5,781 nt of DNA from an uncultured Angelakisella sp. (GCA_937914895.1 CALGIL010000455.1:1-5781); one strand, 5' to 3'. Shown: positions 1-5,259, numbered from the stretch's first letter. Program-made: numbers and translations. Notes: generated by a model not told the origin, from the letters alone.

Positions 1-889
1 TGCCGGGCAGCCGCCGGGTGGGGTGCCCGTTCAGCCGGGTGTCCGGCAGGCGCAGCAGCCCCCTGATAAGGCGGTCCCGCATGGACGCAAGGCGGAAGGC
101 CCTTTCCTCCAGCCCCGCCGACGCCTCCTGCAAGGCGGCGCCCGTGCCCACAATGCCGGCTACATTTTCGGTGCCGGCCCGGCGGCCCCGCTCCTGCCCG
201 CCGCCGTCCATGTGGCTGACGGGGAAGGGGATGTCCCTTCTGACATACAGCGCCCCCACCCCCTTGGGCCCGTGGAACTTGTGGGCGGACAGGGACAGCA
301 GATCCATCCCCTGGGCGCGGACGTCTATGGGCAGATGCCCCGCCGCCTGCACTGCGTCGGTGTGGAACAGCACCCCCCGCTCCCGGCAGACGGACGCAAT
401 CTCCTCCACCGGCTGCAGGGTGCCAATCTCGTTGTTGGCGTACATCACCGACACAAGGGCGGTGTCCCCCCGGATGGCCCCGGCCACCTGGCGGGGGGAG
501 ACAAAACCGTCCCGGCTTACCGGCAGGTAGGTGACGGCGCAGCCCTCCCGCTCCAGGGCGCGGGCCGAATGCAGAACGGCGTGATGCTCAAAAACGGTGG
601 TAACCAGATGGACCTTGCCCTGGGCGGCCAGGGCCTTTACCGTGCCCTTCAGGGCCCAGTTGTCCGATTCGGTGCCGCCGGAGGTAAAAAAAATTTCGCC
701 GGGACGGGCCCCCAGGGCCCGGGCCACCTGCCCGCGGGCGGCCTCCACGGCCCGGCGGGCCTCCTGCCCCTGCCGGTAGACGCTGGAGGGGTTTCCGTAC
801 CCCTCCTCAAGCCAGGGCAGCATGGCCGCCACCGCCCGTTTGCTGGGCCGGGTGGTGGCCGCGTTGTCCGCGTAGACCTGACGGCTCAT
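1..889 (-). CDS. nifS: Cysteine desulfurase, NifS/IscS family (C-terminus beyond window)
   Basis: PLP-dependent enzyme that removes sulfur from L-cysteine as an enzyme-bound persulfide, giving alanine and feeding Fe-S cluster assembly or tRNA thiolation in the cytoplasm. Visible in translation from 889: YADNAATT at residues 6-13; SGGTESDN (70-77), which binds the PLP phosphate; EHH with His103 stacking on PLP; YANNEIG; HTDAVQ with Asp178 and Gln181; and SAHKFHGPKG with the PLP lysine at residue 204. These positions are within about two of E. coli IscS. The frame is open to the left edge (296 codons, ending LNGHPTRRLPG), so about 90-100 residues are missing, including the catalytic Cys. Whether it is NifS-, IscS- or SufS-like in function cannot be settled from this part. 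In-frame ATGs at 898, 901 and 907 would add 3-6 residues; none has a strong SD, and 889 gives the usual family N-terminus. It lies downstream of rnhA on the same strand, with a likely terminator between. Confidence 0.93.
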   Translation of the reverse strand, partial: MSRQVYADNAATTRPSKRAVAAMLPWLEEGYGNPSSVYRQGQEARRAVEAARGQVARALGARPGEIFFTSGGTESDNWALKGTVKALAAQGKVHLVTTVFEHHAVLHSARALEREGCAVTYLPVSRDGFVSPRQVAGAIRGDTALVSVMYANNEIGTLQPVEEIASVCRERGVLFHTDAVQAAGHLPIDVRAQGMDLLSLSAHKFHGPKGVGALYVRRDIPFPVSHMDGGGQERGRRAGTENVAGIVGTGAALQEASAGLEERAFRLASMRDRLIRGLLRLPDTRLNGHPTRRLPG

Positions 890-918
890 GATACTCATCA
901 TCCCCATTGTGGTTTTTT

Positions 919-954
919 AAAAAGAAAAAGGGGCGGCACCCATAGGCCCACCCC
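919..954 (-). terminator. Candidate intrinsic terminator or attenuator after rnhA
   Basis: Read on the minus strand, GGGGTGG (954-948) pairs with CCGCCCC (936-930): seven base pairs including one U-G, with an 11-nt loop. It is followed directly by TTTTTCTTTTT (929-919). It lies 55 bases past the rnhA stop and only 12-30 bases before the possible starts of the desulfurase. It could therefore end the rnhA transcript, or act as an attenuator if the desulfurase message starts upstream of it. I found no convincing promoter between the hairpin and the desulfurase start. Confidence 0.55.
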
Positions 955-1008
955 GGAAAAATGAAAGATACGGCATGGGATTTGTTTGATTCCTTGACAC
1001 ATCCCCCA

Positions 1009-1467
1009 TCATGGCCGGCCCCCGGCCCGAAACGCCTCGATCTGCGCCACCGCCAGGCGGTCGCACCGCTCGTTTTCGGGGTGCCCGGCGTGGCCCTTTA
1101 CCCAGACCATCTCCACGTCGTGGCGCTCCAGCAGGGGCAGCAGCTCCTGCCACAGGTCCACGTTAAGCACCGGCCCGCCGGTGCGCCGCCAGCCCTTGCG
1201 GCGCCAGCCGTACAGCCACCTCTTGGTGACGGCATCCACCAGGTACTTGCTGTCGCTGGTCAAAACGACCCGGCAGGGCTCCCGCAGGGCCTCCAGCCCC
1301 CGGATGGCGGCGGTCAGCTCCATGCGGTTGTTGGTGGTGTCGGGGGCGCCGCCGCTCAGCTCCTTTTCCACATCGCCGTACCGCAGAATGGCCCCCCATC
1401 CCCCCGGCCCCGGATTGCCGGAGCAGGCGCCGTCGGTATATAAACGCACAGTTTTTTTCTCTGTCAT
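1009..1467 (-). CDS. rnhA: Ribonuclease HI
   Basis: Endonuclease that cuts the RNA strand of RNA-DNA hybrids (R-loops, primer remnants) in the cytoplasm, using two Mg ions. The 152-residue product matches the usual bacterial length of about 150. All catalytic acids are visible: Asp12 in [11 protein letters not shown], Glu50 in NNRMELTAA, Asp72 in TSDSKYL and Asp136 in NERCDRLA. The flap histidine is His126 in VKGHAGH. The basic, Trp-rich segment [12 protein letters not shown] (residues 82-93) corresponds to the substrate-binding handle region. The start at 1467 is preferred because the protein then begins [13 protein letters not shown]; a longer frame from 1530 would add 21 residues encoded by the GC hairpin and leader and is unlike the family. 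The SD is weak (GTGGGA). The gene is divergent from the 1608 gene and appears to be driven by the extended -10 at 1536-1544. Confidence 0.96.
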   Translation of the reverse strand: MTEKKTVRLYTDGACSGNPGPGGWGAILRYGDVEKELSGGAPDTTNNRMELTAAIRGLEALREPCRVVLTSDSKYLVDAVTKRWLYGWRRKGWRRTGGPVLNVDLWQELLPLLERHDVEMVWVKGHAGHPENERCDRLAVAQIEAFRAGGRP

Positions 1468-1500
1468 GAATGAAAATCCCACTTTCTTTGACGTCCCGCC

Positions 1501-1521
1501 CCGGGGGGCCTTTCCCCCCGG
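1501..1521. other. GC-only hairpin in the rnhA leader
   Basis: CCGGGGGG (1501-1508) and CCCCCCGG (1514-1521) form a perfect eight-pair stem of only G-C pairs with a five-base loop. On the minus strand it falls between the predicted rnhA transcription start (about 1529) and the start codon (1467). No U tract follows on either strand, so it is not a normal terminator. It may stabilise the rnhA mRNA 5' end or slow ribosome loading; both are inferences. Confidence 0.6.
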
Positions 1522-1535
1522 ATAAAGCAAAGTTA

Positions 1536-1544
1536 AGTATAGCA
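1536..1544 (-). promoter_or_regulatory. Extended -10 promoter for rnhA
   Basis: The minus strand reads TGCTATACT, a TGn extension plus a -10 box matching TATAAT at five of six positions. No good -35 lies 17 bases upstream, as is common for extended -10 promoters. Transcription would start near 1529, giving a leader of about 60 nt containing the GC hairpin. Confidence 0.5.
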
Positions 1545-1564
1545 GAATGGACTGGGAAAAACCA

Positions 1565-1600
1565 TCCCATACTACTTCCAGTATCAGTGTATGGGAGGGG
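1565..1600 (+). promoter_or_regulatory. Inverted repeat overlapping the RBS of the 1608 gene
   Basis: TCCCATAC (1565-1572) and GTATGGGA (1589-1596) are perfect eight-base inverted arms 16 bases apart. The right arm runs into the Shine-Dalgarno GGGAGGGG (1593-1600), which lies seven bases before the ATG at 1608 and decides that start. In RNA the stem would mask part of the SD; in DNA it could be a dimer operator. A shorter inner pairing (ATACT 1569-1573 with AGTAT 1580-1584) competes with it. Confidence 0.5.
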
Positions 1601-1607
1601 TCTTAAA

Positions 1608-2501
1608 ATGTTGAATCGCAGTTTTCAGGATGAGGAGCGGGCGCTGCTGTGCCTGCCCTGCGCCACCCCCGCCGAGGCCATGGCCGCGGGGCGCGCCGTG
1701 TCGGAGCAGTGGAAGGGGCGGTCCATCGCCCTGGCCCGGGAGGAGGGCCCCCGCGCGGGGCTTTTATCCTTGTCTGCCGTGGCCGGCTTGATGGCGGGGG
1801 GCAGCCATGCCCTGGACTACGGCGTCCGCGCCCGGGGGGAATTCCATTTTCTCCGGGACAGCCGGTGCCCGGCGGCCCTTTTCTTTCGGGAGCAGCCCCA
1901 GCCGGCGCTGGAGGTGTACGGCCCCGGCGCCATGCCCCTGGAGGAAGCCGCCCGGCGCAGGCTTTCCGACCTCTGCGCGGCCGGCCAGGATGCCCTGCCG
2001 CCCCGGGATATTCCCGGCCAGTGGCTTCGGGAAAAGGGCGGCCGGGAGGACTACTTCCGTAAGCTGGCGGGGATGGGCCAGGGGTGCCTGGAGGGGGTCT
2101 GCTGCCGCTTTTCCGCCCCGGACCGGCAGGCCCAGGCCCTGGGCAACCAGGCCCTGTCGGTGCTGGGGGTGCGGGCCAGCGGAGGAGGCTGCCTGGTGCT
2201 GGACCGCCTGGGGCGGCTGGCCTGCCTGCGGCGGGGGGAGCGGGAGGAGCTGGACTGGAAGCGCATTCTGCTGCTGCTGTGCCAGGAGGAGGTGGCCGGG
2301 CGGCCTGAGCGCCGCAGCCGGCACCGCATGCTGCCGCCCTGGCTGCAGGACGGGCTGATGGCGGGCATTTTGCTGCTGTCGGTGCTGGACCGCCGGGAGC
2401 AGGCCGCCCCCCGGGGCGCCGGGACCCCGGCCGCCGAAGAAAAGGAGCTGGTGGTGGGGCTGCCCATCCTGCGCCTGTCCGCCCCACAGGACCACACTTG
2501 A
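1608..2501 (+). CDS. Degenerate alpha-D-phosphohexomutase (GlmM-like) protein, probable pseudoenzyme
   Basis: A 297-residue protein whose segments match phosphoglucosamine mutase in order when compared from memory. TPAEAMAAGRAV (20-31) and LSLSAVAGLMAGG (53-65) match the domain I helices. REQPQP (94-99) sits where the SASHNP catalytic-serine loop should be. MPLEEAARRRL (109-119) matches the KLPDxxEExI helix. REDYFRKL (146-153), LEGVCCRF (161-168) and QALSVLG (181-187) match the start of domain II. CLVLDRLGRLACL (195-207) sits where the metal loop GIAFDGDGDR is expected. LDWKRILLLL (215-224) and DGLMAGILLLSVL (248-260) match domain III. The phosphoserine, the Asp metal ligands, about 35 residues before the metal loop, and domain IV are missing; active GlmM is about 450 residues. 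No phosphosugar conversion is expected. The frame is intact with strong third-position GC and a good SD at 1594-1600, so it is not an obvious pseudogene. An in-frame ATG at 1470 lacks a supporting SD and would overlap the rnhA leader. Homology is by eye only; the CDS itself is much surer than the family. Confidence 0.8.
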   Translation: MLNRSFQDEERALLCLPCATPAEAMAAGRAVSEQWKGRSIALAREEGPRAGLLSLSAVAGLMAGGSHALDYGVRARGEFHFLRDSRCPAALFFREQPQPALEVYGPGAMPLEEAARRRLSDLCAAGQDALPPRDIPGQWLREKGGREDYFRKLAGMGQGCLEGVCCRFSAPDRQAQALGNQALSVLGVRASGGGCLVLDRLGRLACLRRGEREELDWKRILLLLCQEEVAGRPERRSRHRMLPPWLQDGLMAGILLLSVLDRREQAAPRGAGTPAAEEKELVVGLPILRLSAPQDHT

Positions 2502-2526
2502 CAGACGGCCTTTTCGCAAGTATAAT
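2498..2526 (+). promoter_or_regulatory. Perfect consensus sigma-A promoter for RNase J
   Basis: TTGACA at 2498-2503 and TATAAT at 2521-2526 are exact consensus boxes with a 17-base spacer. The -35 box includes the stop codon (2499-2501) of the upstream gene. Transcription should start near 2533, giving a leader of about 120 nt before RNase J. The match is strong enough to expect high, constitutive initiation, leaving the leader and feedback on mRNA decay as the likely control points. Confidence 0.9.
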
Positions 2527-2538
2527 AAATTTAGATAG

Positions 2539-2580
2539 GACAATTTGTGCAGATTGTCGATTTATCGTAACAACGAATTG
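2539..2580 (+). promoter_or_regulatory. Structured RNase J 5' leader with two exclusive stems
   Basis: Stem A pairs GACAAT (2539-2544) with ATTGTC (2553-2558) across an eight-base loop. Stem B pairs CAATTTGT (2541-2548) with ACGAATTG (2573-2580), eight pairs with one U-G, and encloses a small CGAT-TT-ATCG hairpin (2558-2567). Stems A and B share bases 2541-2544, so only one can form at a time. It starts within a few bases of the predicted mRNA 5' end, where RNase J-type 5'-end nucleases act. It does not resemble any riboswitch class I recognise. Confidence 0.45.
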
Positions 2581-2618
2581 AATATCCCACCTTGGCCTGG
2601 TTTGCAGGGGGGATTTTG

Positions 2619-2648
2619 ATGATATTTTTATATAGAAACCGGAGGTAA
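2619..2648 (+). CDS. Candidate nine-codon leader peptide coupled to RNase J
   Basis: ATG at 2619 opens a short frame encoding MIFLYRNRR and stops at TAA 2646-2648. It has its own good SD, AGGGGGGA at 2606-2613, five bases before the ATG. The stop overlaps the last base of the RNase J SD GGAGGT (2641-2646) and is seven bases before the RNase J GTG. Ribosomes finishing this frame would sit on the RNase J initiation site, a layout typical of translational coupling or leader-peptide control. The CGG and AGG codons are forced by the SD sequence, so the two final arginines may carry no meaning. A chance ORF of this size is quite possible. Confidence 0.35.
   Translation: MIFLYRNRR
2641..2646 (+). 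promoter_or_regulatory. Shine-Dalgarno of RNase J (fixes the GTG start)
   Basis: GGAGGT lies nine bases before GTG 2656. No other in-frame start with an SD exists nearby; the next in-frame Met is deep in the catalytic core (MLIVDC), so this site decides the start and proves that the long N-terminal extension is translated. Confidence 0.85.
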
Positions 2649-2655
2649 AATCCTA

Positions 2656-4896
2656 GTGACAGAAAAAAAGAATAATGCCCAAAAGAAAACCGCTGCCGAA
2701 ACAGGGCAGGGGGGTTCTTTGGAGCGCCCCAATATTTATGTGCCCGAAGGCTTTGAGGAAAAGCTGCAGGGACACAAGCAGGGCGCCGGCGACGGCCAGA
2801 ACGGAAAGAATGGCCGTCGGAAGAACACCACCCCCGGCGAGCAGTCAGCACAGAAGGCTCGCGGCGGACAGGGGGGCAGGGGAAGGGGCGGCCGGCAAAA
2901 GGCCGCCCAGGATGCGGGTTTGTCCGGACAGGACCCCAAGGGGGCCCAAAAGGCGCCCGCCGCCAAAAAGCCCCAGCCCCAAAGCGCCCCGGTGCAGCAG
3001 CAAAGGACTGCCGCCAAGGGCACAGGCCAAAACGGCCAGCAGGGGCAGACCCCTGCCCAAAAGGGGCAGCAGCAAAAAACGGCCGCCAAGGGCGCAGGCC
3101 AGAATGGCCAGCAGGGGCAGCAGACCAAACGCCGCGGCGGCGGAGAAAACCAGCCCGCCCGCACGGCCAAGGCTTCTGCGGCCCAGGGGTCCAAAAGCGC
3201 CTCCGCCGGGCGCGGCCACAAGGGCTTTAAGGGGGGCAGGGCCTCCCTGAAGATCATTTCCCTGGGGGGACTTGGGGAGATTGGCAAAAACCTGACCGTC
3301 TACGAGACGGACAGCGACATGCTTATTGTGGACTGCGGCCTTGCCTTTCCCGACGAGGACCTGCTGGGGGTGGACCTTGTCATCCCCGACTTTACCTACC
3401 TCGAGCGCAACAAGGATAAGCTGCGGGGGATTTTTATCACCCACGGCCACGAGGACCACATTGGCAGCCTGACCTATCTGCTGAAGAAGGTAAACGTCCC
3501 GGTGTACGGCACCGCCCTGACCATGGGCCTCATCCAGGGTAAGCTTAAGGAGCACGGCCTGGTGGGCCAGGTGCGCCTGAGCGTGGTAAAGCCCGGGGAC
3601 ATTGTGCCGGTGGGCACCATGTCGGTGGAGTTCATCCATGTCAACCACTCCATCCCCGACGCCTGCGCCCTGGCCATCCAGACCCCCGCGGGGACCGTCG
3701 TCTATACCGGCGACTTTAAAATCGACTACACCCCCATCCAGGGGGAGGTCATCGACCTGGTCCGCTTTGGCCAGCTGGGCAGCAAGGGCGTGCTGGCGCT
3801 GCTGTGCGATTCCACCAACGCCGAAAAGCCCGGCGCCACCCCCAGCGAGCGCATTGTGGGCGGCAGCTTCGAAAAGCTGTTTAATGACGCGGCGGGCAAG
3901 CGGATTATTGTGGCCACCTTTGCCAGCAACGTCTACCGCATCCAGCAGATCATTGACACCGCGGTCAAAACCGGCCGCAAGGTGGCGGTGTTCGGCCGCA
4001 GCATGCTCAACGTGGTGGCGGTGGCCAGCGAGCTTGGCTACCTTAACGTCAAGGAAGGCACCATCATCGACATCGACCAGATGCACAGCTACACCGACGA
4101 CCAGCTGGTGGTCATCTGCACCGGCAGCCAGGGCGAGCCCATGAGCGCTTTGACCCGGATGTCCATGGGGGACCACCGCAAGGTCCACGTGGGCCCCAAC
4201 GACTATATCATCATCTCCGCCACCCCCATCCCCGGCAACGAAAAGCTGGTGGGCAAGGTGGTCAACGACCTGATGAAGCTGGGCGCCGACGTCATCTACG
4301 AGCGGATGTACGACGTCCATGTGTCCGGCCACGCCTGCGCCGACGAGATTAAGACCATTATCAGCCTGACCCGGCCCAAGTACTTTATCCCGGTCCACGG
4401 CGAGTATAAGCACCTGGTCAAAAACGCAAACATCGCCAAAAGCATGGGCATCCCCCCCAAGAACATCATCATCAGCGACATTGGCAAGGTCATCGAGACC
4501 GACGGTGTCGAAATGAGGTTCGGCGGCACCGTGCCGGCTGGCCGTGTGATGGTGGACGGACTGGGCGTGGGTGACGTGGGCAGCATTGTCCTGCGGGACC
4601 GCAAGCTGCTGTCCGAGGACGGCCTTATTGTGGCGGTGGTCACCATCGATTCGGCCACCGGCGAGGTGGTGGCGGGACCCGACCTTGTGTCCCGGGGCTT
4701 TGTGTATGTCCGCGAAAGCGAGGAAATGATGACCGACGCCCGGGATGTGGTCATCCGCGCCCTGGACAAGAGCAAGCTGACCGGATACAAGGACTGGAGC
4801 ACCATCAAGGGCAGCGTCCGGGACGACCTTTCGGAATTTATGTTTGCCCGCACCAAGCGCCGGCCCATGATTCTGCCGGTGATTCAGGAAGTATAA
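2656..4896 (+). CDS. rnj: Ribonuclease J with a long basic N-terminal extension
   Basis: Zn-dependent 5'-3' exonuclease and endonuclease of mRNA turnover and rRNA maturation, the cytoplasmic counterpart of RNase E in Firmicutes. The catalytic core starts near residue 196 (LKIISLGGLGEIGKN). Metal ligands are complete: HGHEDH with His263, His265, Asp267 and His268; His331 in NHSIPDA; Asp353 in YTGDFK; and His581 in PVHGEY. Beta-CASP signatures include DSTNAEKPG, GRSMLNVV, CTGSQGEP and VSGHA (His559). The C-terminal part includes LVSRGFVYVRE. At 746 residues it is about 190 longer than B. subtilis RNase J1, almost all at the N-terminus: residues 1-192 are rich in G, Q, K, A and R, with an RGG-like patch (69-80), a two-copy repeat (118-155) and one ordered-looking stretch, LERPNIYVPEGFEEKL (22-37). 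An intact active site argues for a J1-type enzyme. It is transcribed from the consensus promoter at 2498 and ends in a strong hairpin. Confidence 0.96.
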   Translation: MTEKKNNAQKKTAAETGQGGSLERPNIYVPEGFEEKLQGHKQGAGDGQNGKNGRRKNTTPGEQSAQKARGGQGGRGRGGRQKAAQDAGLSGQDPKGAQKAPAAKKPQPQSAPVQQQRTAAKGTGQNGQQGQTPAQKGQQQKTAAKGAGQNGQQGQQTKRRGGGENQPARTAKASAAQGSKSASAGRGHKGFKGGRASLKIISLGGLGEIGKNLTVYETDSDMLIVDCGLAFPDEDLLGVDLVIPDFTYLERNKDKLRGIFITHGHEDHIGSLTYLLKKVNVPVYGTALTMGLIQGKLKEHGLVGQVRLSVVKPGDIVPVGTMSVEFIHVNHSIPDACALAIQTPAGTVVYTGDFKIDYTPIQGEVIDLVRFGQLGSKGVLALLCDSTNAEKPGATPSERIVGGSFEKLFNDAAGKRIIVATFASNVYRIQQIIDTAVKTGRKVAVFGRSMLNVVAVASELGYLNVKEGTIIDIDQMHSYTDDQLVVICTGSQGEPMSALTRMSMGDHRKVHVGPNDYIIISATPIPGNEKLVGKVVNDLMKLGADVIYERMYDVHVSGHACADEIKTIISLTRPKYFIPVHGEYKHLVKNANIAKSMGIPPKNIIISDIGKVIETDGVEMRFGGTVPAGRVMVDGLGVGDVGSIVLRDRKLLSEDGLIVAVVTIDSATGEVVAGPDLVSRGFVYVRESEEMMTDARDVVIRALDKSKLTGYKDWSTIKGSVRDDLSEFMFARTKRRPMILPVIQEV
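3007..3120 (+). repeat. Two-copy 42-bp repeat inside the RNase J extension
   Basis: Copies at 3007-3048 and 3079-3120 lie 72 bases (24 codons) apart and differ at four of 42 bases. They encode TAAKGTGQNGQQGQ (residues 118-131) and TAAKGAGQNGQQGQ (142-155). Three of the four differences are silent. This points to in-frame duplication within a disordered region and a possible site of length variation between strains. Confidence 0.85.
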
Positions 4897-4909
4897 GCGC
4901 AAAGGCGCC

Positions 4910-4944
4910 AAATCGGCCCGGCCATCAAATGGCCGGGCCGATTT
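4910..4944. terminator. Bidirectional hairpin terminator between convergent genes
   Basis: Bases 4910-4925 and 4929-4944 form a perfect 16-pair stem with a three-base CAA loop, 13 bases after the RNase J stop and 14 before the stop of the convergent 62-residue gene. The stem ends in AAAT/ATTT, so the transcript on either strand has U residues at the stem base, but no long U tract follows. Stem strength and placement make it a very likely terminator for RNase J and a possible one for the minus-strand gene. Confidence 0.75.
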
Positions 4945-4958
4945 ATGTATGGGCTTTG

Positions 4959-5147
4959 CTATTCCGGATCAGCCGCGTCCAGGTAGGCGTCCTCGGCGCG
5001 CACCTGGGCCTTCCGCAGCTTGGTAAGGGACTGGTCGATGGCAAAGGCAAGCTTGGATGGGTTTTGGTCAAACTGATAGGCAGCCAGGAGGTCTATTGCG
5101 GACGAGACGTCGCCAAAAAGGGTAAAATACATTTTTTTGTAATCCAT
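4959..5147 (-). CDS. Small conserved-looking protein of unknown function (62 aa)
   Basis: Starts MDYKKMYFTLFGDVSSAIDL and ends with an acidic tail, AEDAYLDAADPE. The composition suggests two or three amphipathic helices; there is no signal peptide, membrane segment or cysteine. The start is supported by SD AGGAAGGGG (5163-5155) seven bases upstream of the ATG. The MDYKKMYFTLF opening recalls small uncharacterised proteins of Firmicute prophages and integrative elements, but this is recall, not a search. It is divergent from an XRE regulator across an AT-rich region with a promoter at 5180-5208 and convergent with RNase J. Its base composition is clearly less GC-rich than the genes to its left. 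Function unknown. Confidence 0.75.
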   Translation of the reverse strand: MDYKKMYFTLFGDVSSAIDLLAAYQFDQNPSKLAFAIDQSLTKLRKAQVRAEDAYLDAADPE

Positions 5148-5179
5148 GAATAATCCCCTTCCTGCTATTAAGTAATTCT

Positions 5180-5208
5180 ATAATATTATATCGTAAAGAA
5201 TAAATCAA
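5180..5208 (-). promoter_or_regulatory. Promoter for the 62-aa gene
   Basis: The minus strand carries TTGATT (5208-5203), a 17-base spacer and TATTAT (5185-5180), predicting a start near 5173 and a leader of about 25 nt. A perfect TATAAT also lies at 5190-5185 but has no -35 at a suitable distance. No comparably clear promoter for the divergent XRE gene was found in the same region. Confidence 0.55.
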
Positions 5209-5226
5209 GAGTATTCATAGAAAATT

Positions 5227-5259
5227 ACAGTATCATTCATCTGACGGGGGTGATACTGT
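5227..5259 (+). promoter_or_regulatory. 9-bp inverted repeat over the XRE gene start: operator or RBS hairpin
   Basis: ACAGTATCA (5227-5235) and TGATACTGT (5251-5259) are perfect inverted arms with a 15-base spacer. The right arm includes the last four bases of the SD-like GGGGGTGAT (5245-5253) and the first two bases of the GTG start (5258). In DNA, a two-fold symmetric site next to an XRE gene suggests autoregulation. In RNA, the stem would hide both the SD end and the start codon. The sequence alone does not decide between these. Confidence 0.6.

Noticed and set aside
23..964. 313-codon plus-strand open frame opposite the desulfurase
   Set aside because: A shadow of the minus-strand cysteine desulfurase; low-complexity Gly/Pro-rich product without a domain.
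994..1022. TTGACA at 994-999 on the plus strand as a promoter
   Set aside because: No -10 box at a suitable distance; the spacer leads into GC-only sequence, and the region is the 3' end of a minus-strand gene.
1468..1530. Longer RNase HI start at 1530
   Set aside because: The added 21 residues are encoded by the hairpin and leader, and family members begin just before the TDG motif, as from 1467.
1470..1607. Upstream in-frame ATG (1470) as the start of the pseudoenzyme gene
   Set aside because: It would read through the rnhA promoter, the GC hairpin and the inverted repeat, has no SD, and adds a Pro/Lys-rich segment with no counterpart in the family. ATG 1608 has a good SD.
1603..2543. Long minus-strand frames (1603-2487, 1764-2543, 2051-2497) opposite the pseudoenzyme gene
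   Set aside because: Pro/Gly/Ala/Arg- or Gln-rich shadows with no motif or SD; the plus frame has ordered similarity to GlmM.
2603..2640. A second promoter just before RNase J (TTGCAG ... TATTTT/TATATA)
   Set aside because: Poor -35 match and wrong spacing; the AT-rich stretch is better explained by the leader mini-ORF and the open RBS region.
2845..4911. 688-codon minus-strand open frame antisense to RNase J
   Set aside because: It mirrors the RNase J codons: strong third-position GC removes stop codons on the opposite strand. The translation is His/Val/Gly/Ala-rich with no motif, and the plus frame has all the family residues.
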